Below, one piece after another: positions 27,697 to 37,894 of a stretch of 64,000 nucleotides of DNA. Origin of the DNA: Neobacillus sp. CF12. GTDB lineage: Bacteria; Bacillota; Bacilli; Bacillales; Cytobacillaceae. The translations under genes and the position numbers were made by a program. The stretch spans positions 4,685,501 through 4,749,500 of the forward strand of contig NZ_JAUCEU010000007.1 of the NCBI RefSeq assembly GCF_030348765.1. Direction: 5' to 3'. Numbering within the stretch: position 1 is the stretch's first letter; the number at the start of each line of letters is the position of its first letter. The notes beneath the pieces were generated by a model. The model was given only the letters and a program-made list of their open reading frames with translations, was not told the DNA's origin and ran no database searches.

Positions 27697-27732
27697 AGAA
27701 CTCCTTCTGGTTAAAAGAAGGAGTTTCTTTTT
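27697..27732 (+). terminator. Intrinsic terminator
   Basis: AACTCCTTCT / AGAAGGAGTT (27699-27708 with 27716-27725) with a T-rich tail. Confidence 0.85.
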
Positions 27733-27737
27733 GCATT

Positions 27738-27920
27738 GGCTGTGTTAAATTAGTCTGTTGATTTGCGCTCCTGGCACTTCGCTTTCCGCGGGCGGTACGG
27801 GGAGCATCCTCGGCGCTTTGAGCCTGTGGGGTCTCCCCTGTCTCGTCCTTCCGCAGGAGTCATCGTGCCCTCCGCGTAAATCAATAGAGTGTCAAATCAA
27901 CAATAAGCTATAACACAGCC
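27738..27920. repeat. GC-rich palindromic element, copy C
   Basis: The core (27756-27886) carries TGTTGATT at the left, a slightly changed AATCAATA at the right, and the shared CTTCGCTTTCCGCGGGCGG and CCGCAGGAGTCATCG blocks. The longer outer ends GGCTGTGTT (27738-27746) and AACACAGCC (27912-27920) form a 9-bp terminal inverted repeat also seen in copy D. The right end overlaps the last codons of the minus-strand gene that ends at 27908. Confidence 0.8.
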
Positions 27921-28960
27921 TTTCCATTTAGCGTTTCAATAAATTTTTGTGGTTCATCGGGACTTAGGTGAACAAATAGTACTTTTTGCTTTAACCCATA
28001 CATCTTTTTTACCTCTTGTGGGGAATAGAATTCTATTTCAATCGCAGGCTTTTCTTTTACAAAGTCAGATAGGACAGCATCAAAAACCTGCTTTGAAACT
28101 TCTTTAGATACTTTTTCTGGGCCTTGATAATAGCGAACACTCTTAATTTCCTTTAGAGGTACGGTCAGCCTTTTCATTATTCCTACCTGTAAGTATAAAG
28201 ATTGATCCGTAATTATGAATGGAACTAAACGGATAGCTTGGATATCTGCTAAAAAGAGCACTACAGTATAGCCATTTAGAATGAGAGCAATGAATGCAAT
28301 GGTCGGGCTCCAATTGTGGAGAAAAAAGTGTAAACCAACCGATTCCAAAACCAGTGCGTGAATAAGCATTAAATTTAAAGCAACTGCACTCGTTTTTTTA
28401 TGAAAGGTAAATACGTTATCGTGGAAGATTTGCTTTTTCCTCCAAGAAAAAAAGCTGTAATAAAACATGCTCATCTCTGAGGAAACAATCTCTATAAAAC
28501 GATTGTGTTTCAAATAATGTGTTAATGCTTGCTCCATTCTGTGGGGAAAGGCAGGAATATCACTTTGTTTCTGTTTGTAGTACTTGAAAATGGCTGGTAA
28601 TTTCGTAACTAATTTAAACACAATGTAAAGTTCTAATAGAAAAAAGGCACCCTCACCAGCAAGTAAGATGTATCGAACGTAGGAGTAAGAACCTAGGTAG
28701 CCTTGAGGAATAATCAGTAATGCAGCACCATAACCTGCAAACCCAACAAGTACTAGATACTTCAAAGAGTAGCGCTTTCTGATGAAGAAGAAATATGTAA
28801 CAAGCGGAATGATAATCAAAAAATCAAGCAGTGTTGCAAGTGCAATAGTATGTGGTAGAGGCTGCATCATCTCCAAGCGATAGAGAAGGAAATTTGATCC
28901 AATTATCAAGGTTAGAAGACCGAAAAACCAAATCAATTTTCTGTTTTGGACAATAGACAT
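27908..28960 (-). CDS. Multi-TM membrane protein with C-terminal soluble domain
   Basis: 350 residues with four N-terminal transmembrane helices (about 9-27, 35-58, 66-84, 92-115), a cytoplasmic stretch, two more helices (about 193-213, 218-240) and a C-terminal domain whose strand pattern (FIITDQSLYLQVGIMKRLTVPLKEIKSVRYY) resembles PH-like bacterial membrane proteins. Homologues in Bacillus are often mislabelled as beta-carotene monooxygenases; nothing here supports an enzyme. The final residues (GKAVL) are encoded by the end of repeat copy C. AAGGAGG precedes the start. Confidence 0.7.
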   Translation of the reverse strand: MSIVQNRKLIWFFGLLTLIIGSNFLLYRLEMMQPLPHTIALATLLDFLIIIPLVTYFFFIRKRYSLKYLVLVGFAGYGAALLIIPQGYLGSYSYVRYILLAGEGAFFLLELYIVFKLVTKLPAIFKYYKQKQSDIPAFPHRMEQALTHYLKHNRFIEIVSSEMSMFYYSFFSWRKKQIFHDNVFTFHKKTSAVALNLMLIHALVLESVGLHFFLHNWSPTIAFIALILNGYTVVLFLADIQAIRLVPFIITDQSLYLQVGIMKRLTVPLKEIKSVRYYQGPEKVSKEVSKQVFDAVLSDFVKEKPAIEIEFYSPQEVKKMYGLKQKVLFVHLSPDEPQKFIETLNGKAVL

Positions 28961-29099
28961 AGTGAGTTCCTCCTTATTGAAGGGGGGATAATTCCATGTT
29001 TGTAACTTTATTAACTTAGTAATATTGTACCGTAAAATGACAATTACTTCCTAAGTGGAAGACTGATTGAAAAAAAATTTAATAATAAAAATGTTTAAC

Positions 29100-29144
29100 A
29101 TTCAAATTTCGGTTTGAATATCATATAATCAAATAAAGATTTGA
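29100..29144 (+). promoter_or_regulatory. cadC-czcD promoter with two ArsR-type operators
   Basis: ATTCAAA-N6-TTTGAAT (29100-29119) and TCAAAT-N4-ATTTGA (29129-29144) are two inverted repeats that cover a TATAAT (29124-29129) and a likely -35 TTCAAA (29101). This is the layout expected for self-repression by an ArsR/SmtB-family metal sensor. Confidence 0.75.
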
Positions 29145-29161
29145 ATGTATGAGGTGATGGA

Positions 29162-29530
29162 ATGAAGGATCGAGATATTTGCGAAGTTACATGTGTTGAT
29201 AGCCACAAAACTACCAGGTTGCAGCCCTTAATTGAAAAAAGAAAGATCTCTGAGGTTACAAAGATTTTTAAAGCTTTATCGGATGAAACGCGAATGAAAA
29301 TTGCCTATGCCCTCACCCTTGAAGAAGAGCTGTGTGTTTGCGATGTTGCCAATATTGTTGGTGCTACAACAGCAACTGCTTCCCATCATTTGCGCCATTT
29401 AAATAATCTTGGACTCGCAAAATATCGTAAAGATGGAAAACTAGTCTATTATTCCCTGGATGACGATCACGTAAAGCAACTCATTCACATCGCTTTCGAG
29501 CATCAGGAAGAGGTGGCTAGCCGTAATTGA
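29162..29530 (+). CDS. cadC: CadC-type ArsR family metal-sensing repressor
   Basis: 122 residues with a winged-helix ArsR domain (TTATASHHLRHLNNLGL recognition region). The four CadC Cd/Pb ligands are visible: Cys7 and Cys11 in ICEVTC and the ELCVCD pair in the alpha-3 region. These thiolates sense Cd(II), Pb(II) or Bi(III), and the C-terminal HVKQLIHIAFEHQEEV carries the alpha-5 zinc-type site. It would release the operators just upstream when metal binds. It is coupled to a cation-efflux gene, not the P-type ATPase cadA usual for this sensor type. Confidence 0.88.
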   Translation: MKDRDICEVTCVDSHKTTRLQPLIEKRKISEVTKIFKALSDETRMKIAYALTLEEELCVCDVANIVGATTATASHHLRHLNNLGLAKYRKDGKLVYYSLDDDHVKQLIHIAFEHQEEVASRN

Positions 29531-29597
29531 AAGGATGAATTGCAATAAAGAGATATGAAAAAACTAAGAGACAACTCTAGTTGGGAGAGGAATATTT

Positions 29598-30539
29598 ATG
29601 GGACATCATCATCACCATGGACACTCTCATGGACATTCACATGGACATGGAAAGGGACATTCACATACAAGTAACAAAAAAGCCCTATTAAGCTCATTTA
29701 TTTTGATTGCTGCATTTATGGTGGTTGAAGTAATTGGAGGAATTTTGACAAACAGTTTAGCACTATTGTCTGACGCTGGGCACATGCTAAGTGACGCCGC
29801 TGCGCTTGGATTAAGCTTTTTTGCCATTAAGCTTGGGGAAAAACAAGTATCACAGGAAAAAACATATGGTTACAAGCGGTTTGAAATTATAGCTGCGGCC
29901 TTGAATGGAATTACACTCATTATCATTTCTTTATATATATTTTATGAAGCATTTCAACGGTTCTTCGCTCCTCCTGAGGTTCAAAGTAGTGGAATGCTGA
30001 TGATTTCTGTAACCGGATTGGTAGTAAACATCATCGCAGCATGGATCCTAATGAGCGGTGACAAAGATGATAATCTCAATGTCCGAAGTGCTTTTTTACA
30101 CGTATTAGGTGATATGCTTGGTTCTGTCGGAGCGATTGTCGCTGCTTTATTGATTATGTTCTTTGGCTGGACGATTGCAGACCCAATTGCCAGTGTCATT
30201 GTCGCTGTGTTAATTATTATTAGTGGTTTTCGGGTCACAAGAGATTCCTTCCATATTCTCATGGAAGGTGCTCCAACTCAAATTGACATCCACCAGGTTA
30301 AAGAAGCACTAAGTAAAATTCCTTTGGTGAAGGAAGTCCATGATTTACACATTTGGACCATTACCTCTGGATATCCGGTATTGAGTTGTCATATAACCAT
30401 TTTAGATGAAGCGGTCCACGATGAAATACTTGCTGCTTCGCAAAAAGTTCTTCATGATGAATTTCATATTGAGCATAGCACGATACAAGTCGAGAAGGCC
30501 GAAATTGGCTGCCCTAGCCCGCATGGGAATTGTAACTAA
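29598..30539 (+). CDS. czcD: CDF family zinc/cadmium efflux transporter CzcD
   Basis: 313 residues with a His-rich N-terminus (alternating HHHH, GHSHGHSHG), six transmembrane helices, the paired metal-site motifs SDAGHMLSD and HVLGD, and a C-terminal cytoplasmic domain (about 215-313) with HDLHIWTITSG. CDF proteins export Zn, Cd or Co in exchange for protons. It lies 67 nt after cadC behind GGGAGAGG and is probably in the same transcript. Confidence 0.92.
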   Translation: MGHHHHHGHSHGHSHGHGKGHSHTSNKKALLSSFILIAAFMVVEVIGGILTNSLALLSDAGHMLSDAAALGLSFFAIKLGEKQVSQEKTYGYKRFEIIAAALNGITLIIISLYIFYEAFQRFFAPPEVQSSGMLMISVTGLVVNIIAAWILMSGDKDDNLNVRSAFLHVLGDMLGSVGAIVAALLIMFFGWTIADPIASVIVAVLIIISGFRVTRDSFHILMEGAPTQIDIHQVKEALSKIPLVKEVHDLHIWTITSGYPVLSCHITILDEAVHDEILAASQKVLHDEFHIEHSTIQVEKAEIGCPSPHGNCN

Positions 30540-30624
30540 CGAAAAAGTAAATATATTTTTGTTGCAATTTTGTGAATTAATTTCTAATATATAAACAGAA
30601 ATGAATGAATGAGGTGGACCCATT

Positions 30625-30864
30625 TTGGAAATGGTTTTTAGATATTTGTCTGCGCTTATTTTGCCAGGATTGCTCGTATTGTTATTTACCAGGGTCACAT
30701 ATAATCGACTAATCGGTCTTGCTTTGACCGTCGGACTCATTGCTGCTTCTGCTTTTAAAGGGTATACAAACACTTTACCACTAATCGTTGTAGATGCCTT
30801 TTCGCTTACTGTCGGCTTTTGGCTAGCTGAAAAAATGAAGCAAAGAGTTTTCAAAAAAACCTAA
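30625..30864 (+). CDS. csbA: CsbA family (DUF2198) small membrane protein
   Basis: 79 residues with two to three hydrophobic segments and the family signature RVTYNRLIGLALT...AFKGYTNT. B. subtilis csbA, a sigma-B general stress gene, lies just upstream of uvrB as here. TTG start behind GAGGTGG is preferred over the in-frame ATG two codons later. I could not see a clear sigma-B promoter (GTTTAA-N14-GGGTAT). Confidence 0.82.
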   Translation: MEMVFRYLSALILPGLLVLLFTRVTYNRLIGLALTVGLIAASAFKGYTNTLPLIVVDAFSLTVGFWLAEKMKQRVFKKT

Positions 30865-30882
30865 GTACTCACCGTAGATGGG

Positions 30883-30912
30883 AAGTCTGTCATTAAAATG
30901 GCGGGCTTTTTT
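30883..30912 (+). terminator. csbA terminator
   Basis: An 11-bp stem with several G-U pairs (AAGTCTGTCAT / ATGGCGGGCTT), 4-nt loop and six T. Confidence 0.75.
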
Positions 30913-30920
30913 GTTATTAT

Positions 30921-30934
30921 CGAATGTTCGTTCG
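30921..30934 (+). promoter_or_regulatory. LexA (SOS) box of uvrBA
   Basis: CGAATGTTCGTTCG matches the Bacillus LexA consensus CGAAC-N4-GTTCG with one mismatch. It lies 137 nt upstream of uvrB, a known SOS gene. The leader between them contains a 9-bp hairpin (TTTCTAGCA 31000-31008 with TGCTAGAAA 31035-31043). Confidence 0.8.
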
Positions 30935-31070
30935 CATATTAGTGGTTTGTTTTTGAGGAATTGTGTTAGAATGATACTATTAGAAATTCAGGGATACATT
31001 TTCTAGCACCATCCCGGCCACAAGCACGTTTCTATGCTAGAAAGTGATATATATATCGGGAGGGAAGTTT

Positions 31071-33050
31071 GTGAAGGATCAATTTGAATTAGTTTCGAAA
31101 TATTCACCGCAGGGCGATCAGCCGAAAGCAATTCGACAGTTAGTTCAGGGGATTAATGAGAACAAGCGCTATCAGACGCTGCTTGGTGCCACGGGGACAG
31201 GTAAGACGTTTACAGTTTCCAATGTAATCAAAGAGGTAAATAAACCAACACTCGTCATCGCTCACAATAAAACCTTAGCAGGGCAGCTCTACAGTGAGTT
31301 TAAGGAGTTTTTTCCAAACAATGCTGTTGAGTATTTTGTTAGTTACTACGATTACTTTCAGCCTGAAGCTTATGTTCCTTCAACAGATACATTTATTGAA
31401 AAAGATTCAAGCGTTAACGATGAAATTGATAAGCTCCGCCACTCGGCGACATCGGCATTATTTGAACGCCAAGATGTCATTGTCATTGCCAGTGTTTCGT
31501 GTATTTACGGTCTCGGTTCGCCGGAGGAATATCGAAACATGGTGCTTTCCCTTAGAAAAGAGATGGAAATAGAGCGCAATCAGTTGCTGCATCGGTTAGT
31601 TGACATTCAATATGAACGAAACGATATTGATTTTAAACGTGGTACTTTCCGTGTTCGAGGCGATGTTGTTGAGATATTCCCGGTTTCCCGTGATGAACAT
31701 TGCATCCGAGTGGAATTTTTTGGTGATGAAATCGACCGAATCCGTGAAGTTGATGCCTTAACTGGTGAAATTCTCGGAGAGCGGGATCATGTTGCAATTT
31801 TCCCAGCATCTCACTTTGTTACCGGAGAAGAAAAGCTCAATAAAGCCATCGAAAACATCGAAAAAGAACTTGAAGAACGTCTTGCAGAACTGCGGGAAGA
31901 TAATAAATTATTAGAAGCACAACGACTTGAGCAGCGAACACGTTATGATCTTGAAATGATGCGGGAAATGGGCTTTTGCTCTGGCATTGAGAACTACTCT
32001 AGACACTTAACGCTTAGACCTGCTGGTTCAACACCCTACACGCTGATTGATTACTTTCCAGAAGATTTTTTAATGGTTATTGATGAGTCGCATGTTACTC
32101 TGCCGCAAGTAAGAGGGATGTTCAATGGTGATCGAGCAAGGAAGCAAGTGCTTGTTGACCACGGCTTCCGTCTGCCATCAGCGCTTGATAACCGCCCGTT
32201 GACCTTTGATGAATTTGAAAAGCATATTCACAATGCTGTCTTTGTTTCAGCGACGCCTGGGCCGTATGAGCTAGAGCATACGCCAGAAATGGTTCAACAA
32301 ATTATTCGGCCGACTGGATTACTTGATCCAACAATTGAAGTGCGTCCGATTGAGGGGCAGATTGACGATATTATTGGTGAAATTCAGGAGCGAATCAAGA
32401 AGAATGAACGGGTGCTTATTACGACATTGACAAAGAAAATGTCAGAGGACTTAACAGACTATTTAAAAGAAATAGGTATTAAAGTCCAATATTTGCATTC
32501 AGAAGTCAAGACACTGGAACGAATTGAAATTATTCGCGAGCTGAGGCTTGGCAAGTATGACGTGCTTGTTGGGATTAACCTGCTCAGAGAAGGACTGGAT
32601 ATTCCGGAGGTATCGCTGATTACGATTCTCGATGCGGATAAAGAGGGCTTCCTCCGTTCGGAACGTTCATTAATCCAAACCATTGGCCGAGCAGCACGTA
32701 ATGCAAATGGCCATGTTATCTTGTATGCGGACAAAATAACAAATTCGATGGAAATTGCGATCAATGTAACGAGGGAACGCCGCAAAGTCCAAGAAGAATA
32801 TAATAAAAAGCATGGTATTACGCCAATGACGATTCAAAAGGGAATTCGTGAGGCTATTCGTGCCACCCATGCTGCCGAGGAACAGGAAGAATATAAACCA
32901 TCAGCCTCTTTCGGTAAGATGTCGAAGAAGGAAAGAGAAAAGCTGATTGCCACGATGGAAAAAGAAATGAAGGCAGAAGCAAAAGCACTTAATTTTGAAC
33001 GTGCTGCTGAGCTTCGTGATTTATTATTAGAGTTAAAAGCGGAAGGATGA
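31071..33050 (+). CDS. uvrB: Excinuclease ABC subunit B
   Basis: About 659 residues. UvrB verifies DNA damage in nucleotide excision repair after UvrA loading and recruits UvrC. Walker A GATGTGKT, beta-hairpin region [15 protein letters not shown], helicase motif QTIGRAARN and a C-terminal UvrC-binding UVR motif ([23 protein letters not shown]) are present. The GTG at 31071 follows CGGGAGGG; it gives [11 protein letters not shown], matching Bacillus UvrB. An in-frame ATG 27 nt upstream has no ribosome site. Confidence 0.97.
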   Translation: MKDQFELVSKYSPQGDQPKAIRQLVQGINENKRYQTLLGATGTGKTFTVSNVIKEVNKPTLVIAHNKTLAGQLYSEFKEFFPNNAVEYFVSYYDYFQPEAYVPSTDTFIEKDSSVNDEIDKLRHSATSALFERQDVIVIASVSCIYGLGSPEEYRNMVLSLRKEMEIERNQLLHRLVDIQYERNDIDFKRGTFRVRGDVVEIFPVSRDEHCIRVEFFGDEIDRIREVDALTGEILGERDHVAIFPASHFVTGEEKLNKAIENIEKELEERLAELREDNKLLEAQRLEQRTRYDLEMMREMGFCSGIENYSRHLTLRPAGSTPYTLIDYFPEDFLMVIDESHVTLPQVRGMFNGDRARKQVLVDHGFRLPSALDNRPLTFDEFEKHIHNAVFVSATPGPYELEHTPEMVQQIIRPTGLLDPTIEVRPIEGQIDDIIGEIQERIKKNERVLITTLTKKMSEDLTDYLKEIGIKVQYLHSEVKTLERIEIIRELRLGKYDVLVGINLLREGLDIPEVSLITILDADKEGFLRSERSLIQTIGRAARNANGHVILYADKITNSMEIAINVTRERRKVQEEYNKKHGITPMTIQKGIREAIRATHAAEEQEEYKPSASFGKMSKKEREKLIATMEKEMKAEAKALNFERAAELRDLLLELKAEG

Positions 33051-33057
33051 CGAAACC

Positions 33058-35934
33058 ATGGCGATGGATAAATTGGTTGTAAAAGGCGCCAGAGCCCATA
33101 ATTTAAAAAATATAGATGTCACCATTCCGAGAGATAAGCTTGTTGTGATAACGGGACTTTCTGGTTCAGGAAAGTCCTCCCTTGCTTTTGATACGATTTA
33201 TGCAGAAGGGCAGCGCCGCTATGTGGAATCGCTGTCTGCATACGCACGGCAATTTTTAGGGCAGATGGATAAGCCTGATGTTGATTCCATTGAAGGATTA
33301 TCCCCAGCGATTTCTATCGATCAAAAAACAACAAGCCGAAATCCGCGTTCAACGGTGGGGACGGTGACAGAAATTTATGATTATTTGCGATTACTTTTCG
33401 CTCGTGTTGGCAGACCTACCTGTCCAATTCACAATATAGAAATCTCTTCGCAAACGATCGAACAGATGGTAGACCGAATTTTGGAATACCCCGAACGAAC
33501 CAAAATGCAAATCCTTGCTCCAGTCATTTCCGGTCGAAAAGGGATGCATGTTAAGGTACTCGAAGATATAAAGAAACAGGGATTCGTTCGTATCCGTGTA
33601 AACGGCGAAATGCATGACCTTGGTGAAGAGATTGTACTAGACAAAAACAAAAAGCATTCAATTGAAGTTGTTATCGACCGTATTGTCGTGAAGGATGGAA
33701 TTTCTGCAAGAATTGCAGATTCTCTTGAAACTGCCTTGCGTCTTGGCGAAGGCAAGGTTATTGTCGATGTAATAGGGGAAGAGGAACTTCTTTTCAGTGA
33801 AAACCATGCCTGTCCACATTGTGGTTTTTCAATCGGTGAATTAGAACCGCGGATGTTTTCCTTCAATAGCCCCTTTGGTGCATGTACGGAGTGTGATGGG
33901 TTAGGTTCCAAGCTTGAGGTAGATGTGGATCTTGTCATACCAAATAAGGAATTATCATTAAAACAGCACGCCATTGCTCCATGGGAGCCGACAAGTTCGC
34001 AATATTATCCGCAGCTGCTAGAAGCGGTTTGCAATCACTATGGGGTAGATATGGACATGCCTTACAAGGACATTCCTCCCCATTTACTAGAAAAAGTTCT
34101 TTATGGCTCCAAAAGTGATAAGATTTATTTCCGTTATGAAAATGATTTTGGACAGATTCGTGAGGGCCATATTGAGTTTGAAGGGGTCATACGTAATGTA
34201 GAACGCCGCTATAAAGAAACCAGCTCTGATTGGATTCGAGAACAAATGGAGAAATACATGGGCGAGCAGCCATGTCATGTTTGTAAAGGTCATCGTTTAA
34301 AGAAAGAAACGTTGGCTGTGCTCATTTCAGGACGCCACATCTCTCAACTAACAGAGCTATCGATTGAAGAATCCTATCAATTCTTTAATGAATTAAAATT
34401 AACGGAAAAAGAAATGCAAATCGGCAAGCTAATTTTTCAAGAGATTCGTGAGCGACTTGGATTCCTTATGAATGTTGGACTCGATTACTTGAGCTTAGGA
34501 CGAGCTGCTGGTACTCTTTCTGGAGGAGAAGCGCAGCGAATCCGTTTGGCTACTCAAATTGGTTCTAAATTAACAGGGGTTCTCTATATTTTAGACGAAC
34601 CATCAATTGGGCTTCATCAACGTGATAACGACCGCCTAATTGGAACACTTCAAAATATGCGTGATATTGGAAACACGTTGATTGTGGTTGAACATGACGA
34701 AGATACGATGATAGCTGCTGATTATCTAATTGATATCGGCCCTGGCGCAGGAATTCACGGCGGACAAGTGATTGCAGCAGGAACACCTGCTGAAGTAATG
34801 GCGGATCCAAATTCTTTGACTGGCCAGTATTTATCAGGTAAAAGGTTTATCCCACTACCTATCGAACGTCGTAAGCCAGACGGAAGGTATATCGAAATTA
34901 AAGGTGCTGCCGAAAACAATTTACGAAATGTAAATGTAAAAATTCCGCTGGGTATGTTTATTGCGGTAACGGGTGTATCTGGATCAGGGAAAAGTACATT
35001 GATCAATGAAATCCTCCTTAAAACACTATCGCAGAAGCTTAACCGCGCCAAAACAAAGCCAGGTGAACATAAGGATATCTTGGGGATTGAAAATTTAGAT
35101 AAGGTAATCGACATTGACCAATCTCCTATTGGCCGAACACCTCGTTCTAATCCGGCAACGTATACAGGAGTATTTGATGATATCCGTGATCTGTTTTCTA
35201 CAACGAACGAAGCGAAAGTCCGAGGCTATAAAAAAGGGCGTTTTAGCTTTAATGTCAAGGGCGGACGTTGTGAAGCCTGCCGTGGCGATGGAATTATCAA
35301 AATTGAGATGCATTTCCTACCTGATGTTTATGTTCCCTGTGAGGTTTGTCATGGAAAACGCTATAACCGAGAAACACTTGAAGTAAAGTATAAAGGGAAG
35401 AGCATATCTGAAATTCTTGATATGACTGTCGAAACAGCGGTACAATTTTTTGAAAATGTTCCAAAGATCAGCCGAAAACTGCAAACGATTTATGATGTCG
35501 GTCTAGGGTATATTACACTTGGCCAGCCGGCGACCACCCTCTCTGGAGGAGAAGCGCAGCGTGTGAAGCTTGCCTCTGAACTTCATAAACGGTCAAACGG
35601 CAAATCGTTCTACATTTTAGATGAACCGACAACAGGACTTCATGTCGACGATATTTCTAGATTATTAGTCGTCCTTCAGAGGCTCGTTGAAAATGGTGAT
35701 ACAGTACTAGTTATTGAGCACAATTTAGATGTAATCAAAGCAACAGATTACATCATTGACCTTGGTCCAGAGGGTGGGGACAAGGGCGGAACGATTGTGG
35801 CGACCGGAACACCTGAAAAGGTAGTTGAAGTGCCAGGATCCTATACGGGCAGGTACTTAAAACCAGTCATAGAGCGAGACCGGTTACGTATGAAAGAGCA
35901 AATCCTCGAAAAAGAAACCATTTCAAAAAGCTAA
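33058..35934 (+). CDS. uvrA: Excinuclease ABC subunit A
   Basis: 958 residues, the damage-scanning ATPase of nucleotide excision repair. It contains two ABC cassettes (Walker [10 protein letters not shown] and GVSGSGKST; signatures [11 protein letters not shown] and [11 protein letters not shown]) and zinc-binding cysteine modules (CPHCG...[14 protein letters not shown]...CEVCHG). It lies 7 nt after uvrB and is co-transcribed under the same SOS control. Confidence 0.98.
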   Translation: MAMDKLVVKGARAHNLKNIDVTIPRDKLVVITGLSGSGKSSLAFDTIYAEGQRRYVESLSAYARQFLGQMDKPDVDSIEGLSPAISIDQKTTSRNPRSTVGTVTEIYDYLRLLFARVGRPTCPIHNIEISSQTIEQMVDRILEYPERTKMQILAPVISGRKGMHVKVLEDIKKQGFVRIRVNGEMHDLGEEIVLDKNKKHSIEVVIDRIVVKDGISARIADSLETALRLGEGKVIVDVIGEEELLFSENHACPHCGFSIGELEPRMFSFNSPFGACTECDGLGSKLEVDVDLVIPNKELSLKQHAIAPWEPTSSQYYPQLLEAVCNHYGVDMDMPYKDIPPHLLEKVLYGSKSDKIYFRYENDFGQIREGHIEFEGVIRNVERRYKETSSDWIREQMEKYMGEQPCHVCKGHRLKKETLAVLISGRHISQLTELSIEESYQFFNELKLTEKEMQIGKLIFQEIRERLGFLMNVGLDYLSLGRAAGTLSGGEAQRIRLATQIGSKLTGVLYILDEPSIGLHQRDNDRLIGTLQNMRDIGNTLIVVEHDEDTMIAADYLIDIGPGAGIHGGQVIAAGTPAEVMADPNSLTGQYLSGKRFIPLPIERRKPDGRYIEIKGAAENNLRNVNVKIPLGMFIAVTGVSGSGKSTLINEILLKTLSQKLNRAKTKPGEHKDILGIENLDKVIDIDQSPIGRTPRSNPATYTGVFDDIRDLFSTTNEAKVRGYKKGRFSFNVKGGRCEACRGDGIIKIEMHFLPDVYVPCEVCHGKRYNRETLEVKYKGKSISEILDMTVETAVQFFENVPKISRKLQTIYDVGLGYITLGQPATTLSGGEAQRVKLASELHKRSNGKSFYILDEPTTGLHVDDISRLLVVLQRLVENGDTVLVIEHNLDVIKATDYIIDLGPEGGDKGGTIVATGTPEKVVEVPGSYTGRYLKPVIERDRLRMKEQILEKETISKS

Positions 35935-35957
35935 AACCTTGCGTTTTAGCTTTTTTT
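35926..35957 (+). terminator. uvrA terminator overlapping the stop codon
   Basis: AAAAGCTAAAAC / GTTTTAGCTTTT, 12-bp perfect stem with 5-nt loop and T run; the uvrA stop codon lies within the left arm. Confidence 0.85.
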
Positions 35958-36020
35958 ATAGATATATTGAAACTTTCATATTTACCATACGTAAATATCC
36001 AATAAGGGGAGTGATTACGA

Positions 36021-36338
36021 ATGGATACTCGAAAGGTTCTTTCAGGATTATGTTACTTTAGTATTTTCTTTGCAGGAATTCTTTTTCCACTTGTTGTGAT
36101 GTTTGCCTCTGGAGATGAGGTAACGAAGAGTCATGCGAAAAAAGCATTCTTATCGCATTTAATCCCGCTTATTCCTGTACCGCTGCTTATTTTTGCTCTA
36201 TTTAATGATATTAACGCCATTAACAATGAAGCTATTCCTGTTTTTACACTTGTTACAGCAGGTATTTTGGTCTTAGTTAGTCTTATTGTAACTATCTGGA
36301 ATGTGATAAAAGGCGTAAAAGCTTTAATGACCGAATAG
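36021..36338 (+). CDS. yvlA: DUF4870 family membrane protein (YvlA-like)
   Basis: 105 residues with three transmembrane helices and the DUF4870 pattern SHAKKAFLSHLIPLI. It corresponds by position to yvlA of the B. subtilis yvlABCD operon. Function unknown. AAGGGGAG precedes the ATG and yvlB follows 32 nt later. Confidence 0.75.
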   Translation: MDTRKVLSGLCYFSIFFAGILFPLVVMFASGDEVTKSHAKKAFLSHLIPLIPVPLLIFALFNDINAINNEAIPVFTLVTAGILVLVSLIVTIWNVIKGVKALMTE

Positions 36339-36370
36339 GATTTAATGAATACGTTTATTGGAGTGGATAA

Positions 36371-37489
36371 ATGATGAAGGAAGAACGTAAAAGAATATTA
36401 AAAATGGTTGAAGAAGGAAAGCTTAACGTGGAAGAGGCATTAACTTTGCTTGAAGAACTTGAAAAAGCAGGGCAAACAATGGAACAAAAGCAGGAACAAA
36501 TTGCCCATGAAATCTCAACCGCTTTTAAATTTGAAGAAGCAAAAAAGGAAGATTCGGAGCATAGCAAAGTTCATTCAACAAAGGATAAAATTTTTGATTT
36601 TGTTGATACTGCTTTGAAAAAAATTAAGGACCTTGATTTTGATATGAATTTCGGTAAGTCCGTAGAAATCTCACACATCTTTCATCAAGGTGATGTGTAC
36701 TTACGTGATATGGATATTGATCTTGCCAATGGCTCACTGAAGCTTGTTCCTTGGGATCAAAACGATGTTCGGATTGAGTGTCAAGCAAAAGTGTTCCGAG
36801 TTGAAAATTCTGAACAAGCCAGGGAAAACTTTTTGAAGGATGTCTTGTTTGCGATTGATGGTCAAAAATTGCGGTTCATGACGCAGCAAAAATGGATGAA
36901 GGTTGATGCAGTTGTCTATGTTCCTCAAGCAGAATACGAACGCGTTCGTGTTAGAATGTTTAATGGTCCAATATCAAGTGAGGAATTAACCATAAGTGAC
37001 TTGCGTATGAAAACAGCCAATGGAAAAATTGAATTAACCCGTTTAAATGGGAAAAAAGCGGAAGTCGAAACGGCAAATGGCCATATTACTCTTCAAACGA
37101 GCACGATAGATGATCTAGAGGTTGAAACCATAAATGGTGCAATTAAACTTGATGGTGACTTTAGAAAGGTTGAAACGCAAACGTTAAATGGGAATACGAC
37201 CTATAACCTAACTGGAAATCGCTGTGAATTAATTGCGGCAAAAGCAACTACTGGTGGAATTGATTTATATATTCCTGATGGAGTGGCGGCAAGTGGCGAG
37301 TTAAAGACAAATCTTGGCGGTTTTAACATTAAACTCGATGGAATTCAGGTCCTTGAAGAAAAAAGTGAAATGATTCAAAAAATGCTTCGCTTTCAATCGG
37401 TCAATCATCCTGACCGGATGTTAAAAATCTTTGTCGATACAAAAACGGGATCTATTACACTTCACAAATCGGATGAGGCGAACAAATAA
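36371..37489 (+). CDS. yvlB: DUF4097 domain protein YvlB
   Basis: 372 residues: an N-terminal SHOCT-like helical segment (MKEERKRILKMVEEGKLNVEEALTLL), a charged linker, then a DUF4097 beta-helix-like domain from about residue 100 with repeating KTANGKIEL, ETANGHITL and ETINGAIKL strands. In B. subtilis yvlB belongs to a cell-envelope-stress operon. Two adjacent ATG codons are possible starts after GGAGTGG. Confidence 0.85.
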   Translation: MMKEERKRILKMVEEGKLNVEEALTLLEELEKAGQTMEQKQEQIAHEISTAFKFEEAKKEDSEHSKVHSTKDKIFDFVDTALKKIKDLDFDMNFGKSVEISHIFHQGDVYLRDMDIDLANGSLKLVPWDQNDVRIECQAKVFRVENSEQARENFLKDVLFAIDGQKLRFMTQQKWMKVDAVVYVPQAEYERVRVRMFNGPISSEELTISDLRMKTANGKIELTRLNGKKAEVETANGHITLQTSTIDDLEVETINGAIKLDGDFRKVETQTLNGNTTYNLTGNRCELIAAKATTGGIDLYIPDGVAASGELKTNLGGFNIKLDGIQVLEEKSEMIQKMLRFQSVNHPDRMLKIFVDTKTGSITLHKSDEANK

Positions 37490-37504
37490 TAGGAGATTTG
37501 ATAA

Positions 37505-37864
37505 ATGAAATGGTTGGTTGGGATTTTAATAAATGCGGTTTTGTTTATGGCGATAGCGGGTTATTTTTCTGAGAGTTTCGTATTGGAAGGCTTTGCCGCG
37601 GCACTAGCTGCAAGTTTCTGGCTCTCAATCATAAATGTCATCGTACGCCCGATTCTAGTCATATTAACTTTACCCGTTACAATTTTAACATTGGGTTTTT
37701 TCCTGTTTGTTATTAATGCGATGACACTCGAAATCACCGACTATTTGATGGGCGATGCGTTTGAAATTGCAGGATTTGGAATGGCATTATTAGCTTCGGT
37801 CATCATGTCAATTGTCACGCTGGTTCTCGATAAAACGATCCTTAAATCCTCTAAGGAAAAGTAA
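37505..37864 (+). CDS. yvlD: Phage-holin-4 superfamily membrane protein YvlD
   Basis: 119 residues with four transmembrane helices and the family motif SFWLSIINVIVRPILVILTLPVTILTLG. It follows yvlB by 15 nt. YvlC (a PspC-domain protein) sits between these two in B. subtilis but is absent here. It is probably an envelope-stress membrane protein and not a phage holin. Confidence 0.82.
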   Translation: MKWLVGILINAVLFMAIAGYFSESFVLEGFAAALAASFWLSIINVIVRPILVILTLPVTILTLGFFLFVINAMTLEITDYLMGDAFEIAGFGMALLASVIMSIVTLVLDKTILKSSKEK

Positions 37865-37866
37865 GT

Positions 37867-37893
37867 GAAGCAATTGGCTCAGCCAATTGCTTC
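37867..37893. terminator. Bidirectional terminator between yvlD and nagR
   Basis: GAAGCAATTGGCT / AGCCAATTGCTTC, a near-perfect palindrome between two converging genes; TTCTTT follows on the plus strand and TCACTTACTTTT on the minus strand. Confidence 0.75.
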
Positions 37894-37894
37894 T

